Of a stretch of DNA of 64,000 nucleotides, positions 41,166 to 50,430 are shown piece after piece. Origin of the DNA: Deinococcus aquaticus (lineage in GTDB: Bacteria > Deinococcota > Deinococci > Deinococcales > Deinococcaceae); NCBI RefSeq assembly GCF_028622095.1, contig NZ_CP115165.1, positions 1,919,501-1,983,500 of the forward strand. Reading direction: 5' to 3'. The position numbers were made by a program, and so were the translations under genes. Within the stretch, counting starts at the first letter, position 1; every line of letters starts with the position of its first letter. The notes beneath the pieces are model-generated. The model was not told the origin of the DNA. It did not search any database and saw nothing but the letters and a program-made list of their open reading frames with translations.

Positions 41166-41645
41166 TCAGGTTCGGGACTTCAGCTGGTGGGGGGCGGCGC
41201 TGAGTTCTTTCAGGGCGCCCGTGACGTGCGTCATGGGGTTGGGGCTGCGGTGAATCCAGGTGACGGTGCCGTGCGGGTCGATCAGGAACGTGGCGCGGCC
41301 GGTCATGCCGAGCAGGCCGCTCAGGCCGCCGATCACGCCGTACGCCTGCGCGAGGCTGCGGTCGCTGTCAGGAATCATTGGGAACGTCAGGTGGCAGGTG
41401 TCGCGGAAGCGGGCCTGCCGGGCTTCGGTGTCGGTGCTGACGCCGATCACCTGCGCGCCGTGTCGTTCGAATTCCGGCAGGGCCGCCTCGAACCGCTGCG
41501 CTTCGATGCTGCATCCGGCGCTGCTGGCGCGCGGGTAGAAGTACAGCACGGTCCACTGGCCGCGCCGCTCCTGCAGGGACACGGTGCGGCCGTCGTCGCT
41601 GCGGCGCGTGAAGTCCGGGGCGGGCTGACCGACTTGGAGGCTCAT
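41166..41645 (-). CDS. Peroxiredoxin (BCP/PrxQ-like)
   Basis: 159 residues, thioredoxin fold. It reduces hydrogen and organic peroxides with a peroxidatic cysteine in FYPRASSAGCSIEAQRF (the usual PxxxTPGC position); VIGVSTDTEARQARFRD and TFLIDPHGTVTWI complete the AhpC/TSA pattern. No PrxQ resolving Cys five residues further on is seen, so resolution may need a thiol partner. ATG 41645 lies 7 nt after a minus-strand TACAAT (41653-41658). The long open frame upstream of it is a shadow of the tilS gene. Confidence 0.9.
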   Translation of the reverse strand: MSLQVGQPAPDFTRRSDDGRTVSLQERRGQWTVLYFYPRASSAGCSIEAQRFEAALPEFERHGAQVIGVSTDTEARQARFRDTCHLTFPMIPDSDRSLAQAYGVIGGLSGLLGMTGRATFLIDPHGTVTWIHRSPNPMTHVTGALKELSAAPHQLKSRT

Positions 41646-41652
41646 GCGCCCG

Positions 41653-41674
41653 ATTGTACGCGCCGTCCTACAAT
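41653..41674. promoter_or_regulatory. Face-to-face -10 boxes for peroxiredoxin and tilS-tadA
   Basis: ATTGTA (41653-41658, reading TACAAT on the minus strand) and TACAAT (41669-41674, plus strand) are separated by 10 bp. Each lies 6-7 nt from its gene's start codon, so two leaderless transcripts diverge from a 35-bp intergenic region and the -35 region of each falls around the other gene's first codons. Confidence 0.7.
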
Positions 41675-41680
41675 GCGCCC

Positions 41681-43291
41681 GTGTCTGACGTTGCTGATTC
41701 CCTGCTGCGGCCCCTGCGTCCCTACGCGGGAGAGGTCGTGGTGGTGGGCGTGTCGGGCGGCGCGGACAGCGTGGCGCTGCTGCGGGCGCTGCTGCTGGTG
41801 GGTGCGCGGCCGGTCGCCGCGCACCTGGATCACGCGCTGCGGGCGGACTCGGCGGCGGACGCCGCGTGGGTGCAGGCACTCGCGGCGCGGCTGGACGTAC
41901 CCTTCGCGGGGGGGCGGGTGGACGTGGCGGCGGTCGCGGCGCGGCGCGGCTGGAACACCGAGGACGCCGCCCGCCGCCTGCGGTACGACTTCCTGACCCG
42001 CACGGCGAAGGCGCACGCGGCGCAGGTGATCCTGACGGCGCACACGCGGCGCGATCAGGCCGAGACGGTCCTGGCGGCCCTGCTGCGCGGCGAGGCGGTC
42101 CTGCACGGCATTCCCGCCGCGCGCGGGCCGCTGCGCCGCCCCTGGCTTGACGTGCCGCGCGCCGATCTGGAAGCGTTCCTGCACGCGCACGGGCAGGACT
42201 GGCGCGAGGACCCCACGAACGCCGACCCGGCATACACCCGCGCCTGGATTCGCCGGGAGGTCATGCCGGTCCTGACTGCCCGCTACCCGGCCGCCGGGGA
42301 GGCCCTGGCCCGCGTGGCCCGCACGCAGGCCGAGGACGACGCCGCCCTGACCGGACAGGCCGCCCGCCTGACCCGGCACGCCCCGCTGCGCAGCGCCCCG
42401 CCGGCCGTGCTGCGCCGCTGGGTGCGCGCCGAATTGCGCCGCGCCGGACTGGACTTTCACGCCCCGCACCTGGAACGGCTGGCCGGGGCGCTGCGGGCAG
42501 GGGAGACCGCGCACGTCACCCTACCCGGCGGGCACGACGTGACCGTGACCGGCGGCCAGTTGCACCTGACGCCGCAGGCGTACCCGGAACCGGACTTCCC
42601 GCTTCCCGACGGCTGGGAGAGGCGCACCCGGTACGACGGGGACCGCGTCACCCTGTTCGGCGGGACGCGCAAGCTCAGCGATGTGCTGACCGACCGGCAC
42701 GTGCCCCGCGCCGACCGGGACCGCGTGCCGCTGCTGGTCAGCGGCGCGGGCGTGCAGTGGGTGGGCCTCCAGCCGCCCGTCTGGGCGACCGGGGCGCGCA
42801 AGGTGGCCGCCCAGCCCCCGGACCCGCTGCACGCCGCGATGGGCGAGGCCCTGGCACAGGCGCACGACGCCGCCCGCGCGCAGGAAGTCCCGGTCGGCGC
42901 GGTCGTCCTCGGCCCCGGAGGTCAGGTGGTCGGACGGGGCCGCAACACCAGCCGCGAGCACGGCGACATGACCCGCCACGCCGAACTGGCCGCCCTGAGG
43001 GACGCCGCCCGCACCCTCGGCACCCCGTACCTGAGCGGGTGCACGCTGGTCGTCACGCTCGAACCCTGCCCCATGTGCCTCGGCGCGGCCCTCGAAGCCC
43101 GCGTCGGGCACATCGTGTACGGCGCCGCGAACCCGAAGGCCGGTGCGCTGGGCGGCGTGACTGACCTGCTCGCCGCACACTGGGGGCACACCCCGACCAT
43201 CACGGGCGGTGTCCGTGCCCACGAGGCTGCCCGCCTCCTGAAAGACGTGTTCGGCCGTCTGCGTGAGGATCGGCACAGGGACGACCGGTAG
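41681..43291 (+). CDS. TilS-TadA fusion: tRNA(Ile)-lysidine synthase and tRNA adenosine deaminase
   Basis: 536 residues from GTG 41681 (TACAAT 6 nt upstream). The N-terminal ~390 residues are TilS: PP-loop SGGADS (25-30), LDHALRADSAADAAWVQ, and TAHTRRDQAETVLAALLRG, for ATP-dependent lysinylation of C34 in tRNA-Ile. The C-terminal ~145 residues are TadA, adenosine-to-inosine deaminase at A34 of tRNA-Arg: HAE (His433, Glu435) and PCPMC (Cys463, Cys466) bind the zinc. Both activities modify the wobble base, so the fusion joins two essential decoding enzymes in one chain. All key residues of both halves are present. Confidence 0.92.
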   Translation: MSDVADSLLRPLRPYAGEVVVVGVSGGADSVALLRALLLVGARPVAAHLDHALRADSAADAAWVQALAARLDVPFAGGRVDVAAVAARRGWNTEDAARRLRYDFLTRTAKAHAAQVILTAHTRRDQAETVLAALLRGEAVLHGIPAARGPLRRPWLDVPRADLEAFLHAHGQDWREDPTNADPAYTRAWIRREVMPVLTARYPAAGEALARVARTQAEDDAALTGQAARLTRHAPLRSAPPAVLRRWVRAELRRAGLDFHAPHLERLAGALRAGETAHVTLPGGHDVTVTGGQLHLTPQAYPEPDFPLPDGWERRTRYDGDRVTLFGGTRKLSDVLTDRHVPRADRDRVPLLVSGAGVQWVGLQPPVWATGARKVAAQPPDPLHAAMGEALAQAHDAARAQEVPVGAVVLGPGGQVVGRGRNTSREHGDMTRHAELAALRDAARTLGTPYLSGCTLVVTLEPCPMCLGAALEARVGHIVYGAANPKAGALGGVTDLLAAHWGHTPTITGGVRAHEAARLLKDVFGRLREDRHRDDR

Positions 43292-43309
43292 GGGCCGTCA
43301 CGCAGGGGT

Positions 43310-44056
43310 TCAGCTGCTGCATCCGCCGCCGCAACTGCTTCCACAGCTGCTGCCGCCATCTGAACCGCCGCTATCTGAACCGCCGATGTCGGCGCCGCCC
43401 CCGTCGCCGTCCCGGCGATCCCGCCGGGCGCCGGTACCGGTGGGGTTCGCCTGCGCGGTCGTCAGGAGAATCAGCGCCAGCACGAACACTCCCAGCGCGG
43501 CCAGCACCCCGAAGCGCGTGGACAGGAACGTCAGGAACGCCACGCCGCCCGCCAGGGCTGCCAGCAGCAGCGCCGACACCCGCACACCACCGGCCGTGCG
43601 GGTGGCCGTGTGCGTGGCTGGGGCCGCCCTGACCGTCGGGTCGGGCCACACATCGACCGGGGCCACCTCGCCGAAGAGGCGGGCGTAGCTGTCCAGCGTG
43701 CAGCGGTACTGCGCGGCGAAATCCGTGTCGCTCGCCTCGCCCGTGGCGGGCTCGTGGTGCAGCGGCGCGGGCAGCAGCGGGGTCAGGCGCTCCCAGTAGT
43801 CGCGGGTGAAGGTCAGGTGCTCGTGCCACAGGGCGTCCACGGCCCGTGACGGCGTGACCGGGTGCCCGGCCGCAGCGGTCAGGATCAGGAACCGCCGGTA
43901 CTCGTGGGCGGCGCGGTCCGTGAAGGCGTGGCCCCAGCCGTGTTCCTGCGCGGCGCGGCGCAGCATGGCGGGCGGGAATTCATAGTGGGTCAGCGCGGCG
44001 GTGGGACTGACGGTCTCCTGACCGGAAAGGGGGAAGGTGCGCGCGGTTCCTGTCAT
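43310..44056 (-). CDS. Membrane protein with glycine-rich-domain-like head and Cys/Gly/Ser tail
   Basis: 248 residues. The N-terminal half has LTHYEFPPAMLRRAAQEHGW and VDALWHEHLTFTRDYWERL, the signature of a family I know from glycine-rich-domain-containing proteins of unknown function. Two hydrophobic helices follow (about 155-195), then RRDRRDGDGGG and a low-complexity tail of Gly/Ser with four cysteines (SSCGSSCGGGCSS). The tail resembles those of TIGR04222-type membrane proteins. ATG 44056 has CAGGAG upstream. Convergent with tilS-tadA, 18 nt apart. Confidence 0.7.
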   Translation of the reverse strand: MTGTARTFPLSGQETVSPTAALTHYEFPPAMLRRAAQEHGWGHAFTDRAAHEYRRFLILTAAAGHPVTPSRAVDALWHEHLTFTRDYWERLTPLLPAPLHHEPATGEASDTDFAAQYRCTLDSYARLFGEVAPVDVWPDPTVRAAPATHTATRTAGGVRVSALLLAALAGGVAFLTFLSTRFGVLAALGVFVLALILLTTAQANPTGTGARRDRRDGDGGGADIGGSDSGGSDGGSSCGSSCGGGCSS

Positions 44057-44225
44057 GCCCGGCTCCTGGCAGCAACCCGGAGGAAGGGCGGCCTGGAGGG
44101 CGAGAAACGCGGGGCCGCCCGCGCGGGTTCCTGCTGAATGCAGCGTGATCCGCGCCTGTCAGCGCCGCGTCAGCGCCCGGGGGGTGCCTCCCCCCAGCGT
44201 CAGGGGAAGGTAAACCCGCCCTCCG

Positions 44226-45332
44226 TCATCCGCCGGAGCGGGCGCTGTCCGGCAGGCTGCGCTGCACGTCCGCGTACGCGCCCCGCACCGCCTGCACCAG
44301 CTGATCGCTGCCCAGCACGCCGCGCATGTCCAGCATGCTCACGATCTCGTGCGGGTCCAGGCTGGGGTTCGCGCAGGCGCGCAGCAGCCCGTAATGCACC
44401 ACACTGGTGCCGGGCCGCGCGCCGCCCGCCGGGGTCCACGCCTCGCGCAGCATGGGCATCAGGCGCGCCGCGAACGCCAGGATCTCGTCGTGGTGACGGC
44501 GTAACTCCTTCTGGAGCGCCCCCACCGAGTGCACGCCCACGTAATGCAGCAGGCTCGCCAGCCGCTGCGGACGCTCCGGGTCCGGCCAGCCGGTCAGCAG
44601 CAGCACGTTCAGCGCCTGCGCCACGCCCCCGTCCAGGTCCCGCACGGGCGGAATGCCCAGCAGGTGCTTCATGCTCTGCGCGTCGATGAACACACTGTCC
44701 GGCGCCTCCTGCACCCGCTTGGGCAGCGTCTCGGCGTAATCGCGTGACAGGCGGTGCAGGGCCATGAACTCCTCGTCCGCCATTTCCAGCAGGCCCGCCA
44801 GCCGGTAGAAACGCCGCTGCACCTCACGCGGGATCGCCTCGCGGTTCTTGTACCCCAGGTCATGCTCGATTTCCGCCCAGGCGTGCTGGAGGATCGAACG
44901 GATCTGCACCTCGAAGCCCAGGCCCGCGAACGCCGCGAGTTCCGGCGTGTCCGGCGTGACCTGCACCACGTAATGCACGCCCATGTACCCGAAGCGGTCC
45001 GGGTCGTGCATCTTGCTCTTGTCGATGGAGTTCTCCCAGTCCACGCGGTGGTTCGCCTCGATCAGGCGCGATACCGCCCCCACGTCCGACTCGAAGTACG
45101 TGATCACGCGCACCGCCACGAGGTCCGTCACGTCCGACAGCGACCGGTACCGGCCGGGCTTGCGGCGCAACTTGTCCTCCAGGCTCATGGGCTTTTTCAC
45201 GCGGCCCGTGACGTGGTGAATGTTCAGGCCCGCCTGCTCCAGCAGCCGCGCCGTGTGCGCCACCGCCGCGTCCCGCAGCGCCTCGAACTGCGGCAGGTTC
45301 GTCTCGTAGTCTCTTGCCAGCCCGCCAGTCAT
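44226..45332 (-). CDS. RelA/SpoT-domain protein, putative (p)ppGpp synthetase
   Basis: 368 residues. The N-terminal ~210 residues are a RelA/SpoT nucleotidyltransferase domain: [12 protein letters not shown] (kinase loop), [30 protein letters not shown] and [23 protein letters not shown]. There is no HD hydrolase, TGS or ACT domain, so it is a stand-alone synthetase-like protein with an additional C-terminal ~150-residue helical region I cannot assign. ATG 45332 lies 10 nt after TATGCT (45343-45348), slightly farther than the leaderless genes. The much longer open frame towards 47105 is antisense to the amidase gene. Confidence 0.82.
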   Translation of the reverse strand: MTGGLARDYETNLPQFEALRDAAVAHTARLLEQAGLNIHHVTGRVKKPMSLEDKLRRKPGRYRSLSDVTDLVAVRVITYFESDVGAVSRLIEANHRVDWENSIDKSKMHDPDRFGYMGVHYVVQVTPDTPELAAFAGLGFEVQIRSILQHAWAEIEHDLGYKNREAIPREVQRRFYRLAGLLEMADEEFMALHRLSRDYAETLPKRVQEAPDSVFIDAQSMKHLLGIPPVRDLDGGVAQALNVLLLTGWPDPERPQRLASLLHYVGVHSVGALQKELRRHHDEILAFAARLMPMLREAWTPAGGARPGTSVVHYGLLRACANPSLDPHEIVSMLDMRGVLGSDQLVQAVRGAYADVQRSLPDSARSGG

Positions 45333-45441
45333 GAGTGACCGCAGCATACTCCCGACCGGCCCGCCCGCAGTCCCCACCTGCGGCCCCCACCTGCCGCCCC
45401 CGCACACGGACGCCCGCGCCCGGCGTGCTACACCCAGGGAC

Positions 45442-47394
45442 ATGCGCGTTCCCACTGCCCTGGCCGCCCTGACCGGACTGGTCCTGCTCTGCGCCCCGGC
45501 GGGCGCCACGCACGCCAGCGGCGTGTTCGTCTCGTACCCCCCGGAAGGCCACCGGGTCGCGCACGCCAACGTGATCCTGCAGGGGCACGTGCCGCCCGGC
45601 TCCAGCCTCAGCGTGTCCGGGCGCGCCGTCCCCACCGGCCCCGACGGCCTGTTCATGGAGTGGTGGCCGCTCAAGCCCGGCGTGAACACCCTCACCCTGA
45701 CCGCCCGGCAGGGGAGCCGCGTGACCGGCAGCCGCACCCTGCGCGTCACGCGCGCCGCCGCGCCCATCCTGCCCGCCCGGCCCACCCGCATCCTGCCCGG
45801 CAGCGTCACGCCCGCCCAGCCGGTCGAATTCTGGGACGTGACCGGCGACACGCCCGCCGAACGCCGCGTACCCGTCAGCGTGCAGGGCAGCGCCGGAGCG
45901 CGCGCCAGCGTCCGCCTGGGCAGCGCCCTGCCCACCCCCATGCGCGAGGGACCGCCCGGCACGTATCGCGCCGACCTGACCGTCCCCGCTGCCCCCCAGG
46001 TCAGCACCCCGCTGACCGTCAGCCTGACCGGCCCGGACGGCCGCACCGTGACCGCCACCGCGCCCGGCCGCGTCACCGTGCAGAGCGGCGCCGCCCGCAG
46101 CGGCACCCAGCGCCCCGGACAGGTCCCCGGACCCGGCCTGAACGCCAGCAGCACCGTCCTGACCACCCTGACCGGCCAGTCCCTGCTGTACCCCCGCACC
46201 GACATGACCTTCACCGTCGTCGGCCGGCAGGAAGGCGACCTGCGCGTCCGCCTGAGCGGCGGCCAGAGCGCCCTGATCACCGCCACGCAACTCGACCTGG
46301 GCACCCCCGGCAGCGCCCCCCTCCCCTGGACCGGCGGAACCGTCCGCCTGGAACCCGACCGCCTGTACGCGCCCAATCTGGCATCCATGCCCGACCCCAG
46401 CCCCGCCCCCCTGCCTGGCGTGAACGACCTGCCCGCGCTGCCCCCCACCGAGTCCGGGAACGCCGCCACCCCACCGGCGCCGCCGCCCGCCGCCCCCATC
46501 ACACCGCCCGTCATCCCCACCCCCACCCCGGCGGACCCGACCCGCCTGACCCTCCTCATCCCCACCGGCCCCGCCCGGCCCCCCTTCACCCTCGAACAGA
46601 CCGACCCACGCACCCTTACCCTCACCCTGTTCGGCCCGCACCTCACCCCCCTCACCCCGCCCGCCCCGCACCCCCTGCTGACCCGCACCGACCTGAAAAC
46701 CACGCCCGACACCACCCGCCTCACCCTCACCCTGACCGCCCCCCTCTGGGGCTTCACCGCCGACCACGACGGCCCCCACCTGCGCCTCACCATCCGCACA
46801 CCCCCCACCCCCAATCCCGCCCAGCCCCTCCAGGGCCGCACCATCACCCTCGACCCCGGCCACGGCGGCACCCAGAACGGCGGCGCCGGCAGCCTCGGCA
46901 CTCCAGAAAAAGACCTCGTGCTGCCCATCACCCTCCGCGCCGCCGAACTCCTGCGCGCCCAGGGCGCCACCATCCACCTCACCCGCACCACCGACACCAC
47001 CGTCGGCCTGTACGACCGCGGCCAGCTCGCCCACGACACGGGCAGCGACCTCCTCATCAGCGTCCACGCCAACGCCCTCCCCGACGGTCGCGACCCACGC
47101 GGCATCCGCGGCCCCGAGATCTACTACACCCACCCACAGGCCCAACCCCTCGCCGCTGCCCTCCTCGCCGCCCTACGCACCAGCCTCCCCGACCTCGGCC
47201 CCGGCACCGGCCTGAAACCCGGCGCGGACCTCGCCCTCACACGACCCACCAGCCAACCCAGCGTCCTGATCGAAACCGGCTACCTGACCGACCCCGGCAA
47301 CCTGCGCCTGCTGAACAGCCCGGCCGGACAGGAACGGCTCGCTCAGGCCATTGCGGCGGGGGTTCTCGCGTATTACCGGGGGCTTGGGCGGTAG
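45442..47394 (+). CDS. N-acetylmuramoyl-L-alanine amidase (Amidase_3) with long N-terminal region
   Basis: 650 residues. A signal peptide (to about residue 28, ATHASG) precedes ~420 residues of beta-rich and proline-rich sequence ([18 protein letters not shown] resembles a small Ig-like or Gram-positive-type binding module; a proline/threonine linker lies at about 345-375). The C-terminal ~190 residues are the zinc amidase: LDPGHGG (first His), [16 protein letters not shown] (Glu), LISVHANA (second His) and [13 protein letters not shown] (catalytic Glu). It cuts the bond between MurNAc and the peptide in the periplasm or outer wall during division or turnover. ATG 45442 is 7 nt after TACACC. 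Confidence 0.88.
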   Translation: MRVPTALAALTGLVLLCAPAGATHASGVFVSYPPEGHRVAHANVILQGHVPPGSSLSVSGRAVPTGPDGLFMEWWPLKPGVNTLTLTARQGSRVTGSRTLRVTRAAAPILPARPTRILPGSVTPAQPVEFWDVTGDTPAERRVPVSVQGSAGARASVRLGSALPTPMREGPPGTYRADLTVPAAPQVSTPLTVSLTGPDGRTVTATAPGRVTVQSGAARSGTQRPGQVPGPGLNASSTVLTTLTGQSLLYPRTDMTFTVVGRQEGDLRVRLSGGQSALITATQLDLGTPGSAPLPWTGGTVRLEPDRLYAPNLASMPDPSPAPLPGVNDLPALPPTESGNAATPPAPPPAAPITPPVIPTPTPADPTRLTLLIPTGPARPPFTLEQTDPRTLTLTLFGPHLTPLTPPAPHPLLTRTDLKTTPDTTRLTLTLTAPLWGFTADHDGPHLRLTIRTPPTPNPAQPLQGRTITLDPGHGGTQNGGAGSLGTPEKDLVLPITLRAAELLRAQGATIHLTRTTDTTVGLYDRGQLAHDTGSDLLISVHANALPDGRDPRGIRGPEIYYTHPQAQPLAAALLAALRTSLPDLGPGTGLKPGADLALTRPTSQPSVLIETGYLTDPGNLRLLNSPAGQERLAQAIAAGVLAYYRGLGR

Positions 47395-47690
47395 GTGGGC
47401 GCCTGCGGCGGGCTGCCCCACCCCCAGGGGGGACGGGGGAGCCTGCGTTGGCACTGGGCAGGTATTTCTCTGAGGTTGCTGGCGGGTGTTGGGCGGGGAC
47501 GGCCACGCCTCAGACGCCATCCTTCGCGCCCGCGCCGTTCGCCCCGCGCGCTGCGCGCACGACGGGCTCGGTTTCCACGACGCTCGCCTTCAAGGCTCCC
47601 CTCTAAGGGGAGCTGTCAGCGAAGCTGACTGAGGGGTCCTGCGAAGCAGCTGGGTCCTGCGAAGCAGGTGGGTTGTCCTTCCCACATCCC
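47395..47690 (+). repeat. Composite intergenic repeat, family 3 plus family 2, copy B
   Basis: It begins at the amidase stop (GGTAGGTGGGCGCCTGCGGC, shared with copy C) and runs through GCGTTGGCACTGGGCAGGTA, the CGCCATCCTTCGCGCCCG block and GCGCACGACGGGCTCG. From about 47593 comes the REP-like element with GTCAGC/GCTGAC and two CTGCGAAGCAG hairpins. The remainder of the 325-nt gap, 47691-47707, is plain sequence before the next gene's promoter. Confidence 0.75.
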
Positions 47691-47719
47691 ACTGCTTCCT
47701 TCCCCCGTACCATCTGGTT

Positions 47720-48408
<689 letters not shown>

Positions 48409-48409
<1 letters not shown>

Positions 48410-49452
48410 TGGGCGCGCCGGTGGAGGTGCCGGTGGAGGTGCTGCCGCCCCCCCGGGCCGGTGAGGTGCAGGCGGACCTGCTGGACGTGGTGATCGTCGG
48501 GGCGGGCCCGGCGGGCCTGAGTGCCGCCCTGACGCTGGGACGCTCGCGGCGGCGGGTGCTGCTGCTGGACGGCGGCCCGCCCCGCAACGCGCCCGTGGGA
48601 GCCGCGCACGGACTGCTCACGCGCGACGGGATGCACCCGGCAGACCTGAAAGCGCAGGCGCTGGCGGACCTCGCCCCGTACGACGTAACCGTCTGCCCCG
48701 ATGGAGCGCGCGAGGTTCGCCGCGACCCCGACGGGGCGTTCAGCGTGCGGGTCGGGCAGGACTGGCACCGCACGCGCGTTCTGCTGTTCGCCACCGGCGT
48801 GCGCGATGTCCTGCCGGCCGTGCCGGGCCTGCGGGACCGCTGGGGGCAGGGTGTATACCACTGCCCGTACTGCGACGGCTGGGAACACGAGGGCCGCGCG
48901 CTCGCCGTGTACGGCTGCGGCCAGAGCGCCCACCACCTCGCCCTGACCGTGCGCGCGTGGTCGGACCGCGTGACCCTCCTGTGCGACGGCGACCCGGCCC
49001 TCACGCCCGAACAGACCCGCGACCTGCGCCGCGTCGGCGTCCGCATCCGCACGGAACCCGTCCGGCACCTGCGTGGCGGTCCCCTGGAAGACCAGCCGGT
49101 GTGCGTCACGTTCAACGGCGCGCCCCCCCTCAGCGTGGACGCCGTGTTCCTCGCGCCCGAACAGCAGCAGGGCAGCCACCTGCCCGCCGCGCTCGGCTGC
49201 CAGCTGAACGACCGGGGCCGCGTGCAGGTCGACGACCAGCAGGAAACCAGCGTCCCCGGCGTATTCGCTATCGGAGACATGACGGGCGCCCCGCAGTACG
49301 TGGTGCAGGCCGCCGCCGCCGGAATGCACGCCGCGCAGGTCATCAACACCCGCCTCATTCACGCGGCCGTGCATTCCCTGGGCGCCGCATTCCACAAGAC
49401 CCCCGATGACGGCGCAGAAGTGACCCGCCCCCCCGAACCCGACGATGAGTAG
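48409..49452 (+). CDS. Thioredoxin-reductase-like FAD/NAD(P)-dependent oxidoreductase
   Basis: 347 residues from ATG 48409, whose A is the last base of the preceding stop; a TTG at 48406 is less likely. FAD motif VVIVGAGPAGLSAALTLGRS, redox pair in HCPYCDGWE, a pyridine-nucleotide motif around VYGCGQSAHHLAL (the usual GxGxxG is altered to GCGQSA), and FAIGDMTG near the end. It belongs with low-molecular-weight thioredoxin reductases, but the region ATGVRDVLPAVPG and the altered nucleotide motif fit the wider group found in Deinococcus that may not act on thioredoxin. It ends 9 nt before the HAD gene. Confidence 0.85.
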
Positions 49453-49461
49453 CATACTCGT

Positions 49462-50091
49462 GTGAGTATTCATGCAGTTCTCTTCGACCTCGACGGCACC
49501 CTCCACGACCGCGCTGCCACCCTCCGCGCGTGGCTGGTCGAACACACCCGGCAGTTCAGCCTCCCCGACACCTACGCCCCCCGATTCCTCGAACTCGAAG
49601 ACCACGGTTACCGCCCCAAAGCCCAGGTCATCCCCCAACTCGTGCAGGAACACGGCCTCCCACACGACCCCCAGACCCTCCTCGACACCTACGCCCACCA
49701 CGTCCGACATGCCGTCCCCATGCCCCACACGCACGCCGTCCTGCGCGAACTGCGCGCGCGTGGCATCCGCACCGGCATCGTCACCAACGGCTGGGCAGAC
49801 CTCCAGCGCACCTGCGCCGACCGCTGCGGCCTGACCGACCTCACCGACGACCTCGTCATCAGCAAAGCCGTCAGCCTCAGCAAACCCGATCCGCGCATCT
49901 ACCGGCTGGCACTGGAACGCCTCGGCGTCAGCGCCCAACACACGTGATTCGTGGGCGACTCGCCCCGCAACGACATCGCCGGGCCGCAGGCAGTGGGGCT
50001 GCGCGCCGCGTGGCTCCCCACCACTCACCCGCTTCAGGGCGAGGTTCCGGATGCGGTTCTCGGTGATCTGCGTGAGGTGCTGGGGCTGTAG
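49462..50091 (+). pseudogene. HAD-superfamily hydrolase interrupted by an in-frame TGA
   Basis: Codons 1-161 encode the HAD cap and core (FDLDGTLHDRAATLRAWL with the nucleophile Asp, GIVTNGWADLQRTC motif II, SKPDPRIYRLALERLG motif III). A TGA at 49945-49947 stops translation, yet the same frame continues with FVGDSPRNDIAGPQAVGLRAAWL, which is HAD motif IV, to a stop at 50091. The family needs motif IV for magnesium binding, so the short product should be inactive. A single TGG-to-TGA change or a base-call error explains it. GTG 49462 is 6 nt after TAGCAT. Confidence 0.75.
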
Positions 50092-50400
50092 GTGGGCGCC
50101 TGCGGCGGGCCGCCCCACCCCCCAGCCCCCATCCCCAGGGGGGACGGGGGGGCCAGCGTTGGCACTGGGCAGGTATTTCGCGGGCTTGATTGGTGGGTAT
50201 CGGGCGGGTTCGGGCACGCCTCACACGCCATCCTTCGCGCCCGCTGCGTTCGCCCCGCGCGCTGCGCGCACGACGGGCCTCGTGGCGACGACGGTCGCCT
50301 TTCAAGGCTCCCCTTGAGGGGAGCTGTCGCCGCAGGCGACTGAGGGGTCCCCTGCGAAGCAGCTGTGTTCCGCTGCGAAGCAGCCGCCCTTCCCACGCTC
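50092..50400 (+). repeat. Composite intergenic repeat, family 3 plus family 2, copy C
   Basis: It starts at the stop of the HAD gene with the same TAGGTGGGCGCCTGCGGCGG as copy B and matches copies A and B along its length (GCGTTGGCACTGGGCAGGTA, CGCCATCCTTCGCGCCCG). From about 50308 comes the REP-like element, here with the GTCGCC/GGCGAC hairpin, then TGAGGGGT and CTGCGAAGCAG hairpins. It fills the 339-nt gap before hrpB. Confidence 0.75.
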
Positions 50401-50430
50401 CGCGCCCCTGCGGCGCGTACCATCGGGGGT

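Noticed and set aside
41646..42233. Upstream extension of the peroxiredoxin gene
   Set aside because: The added residues are Arg/Pro/Ala-rich shadow of tilS; the TACAAT box fixes the start at 41645.
45333..47105. Upstream extension of the RelA/SpoT gene
   Set aside because: It would be antisense to the amidase and composed of Arg/Gly/Val-rich shadow sequence; the gene starts at 45332.
49945..49947. Selenocysteine at the TGA of the HAD gene
   Set aside because: The family has no selenocysteine at this place and no SECIS-like hairpin follows; a nonsense change is simpler.
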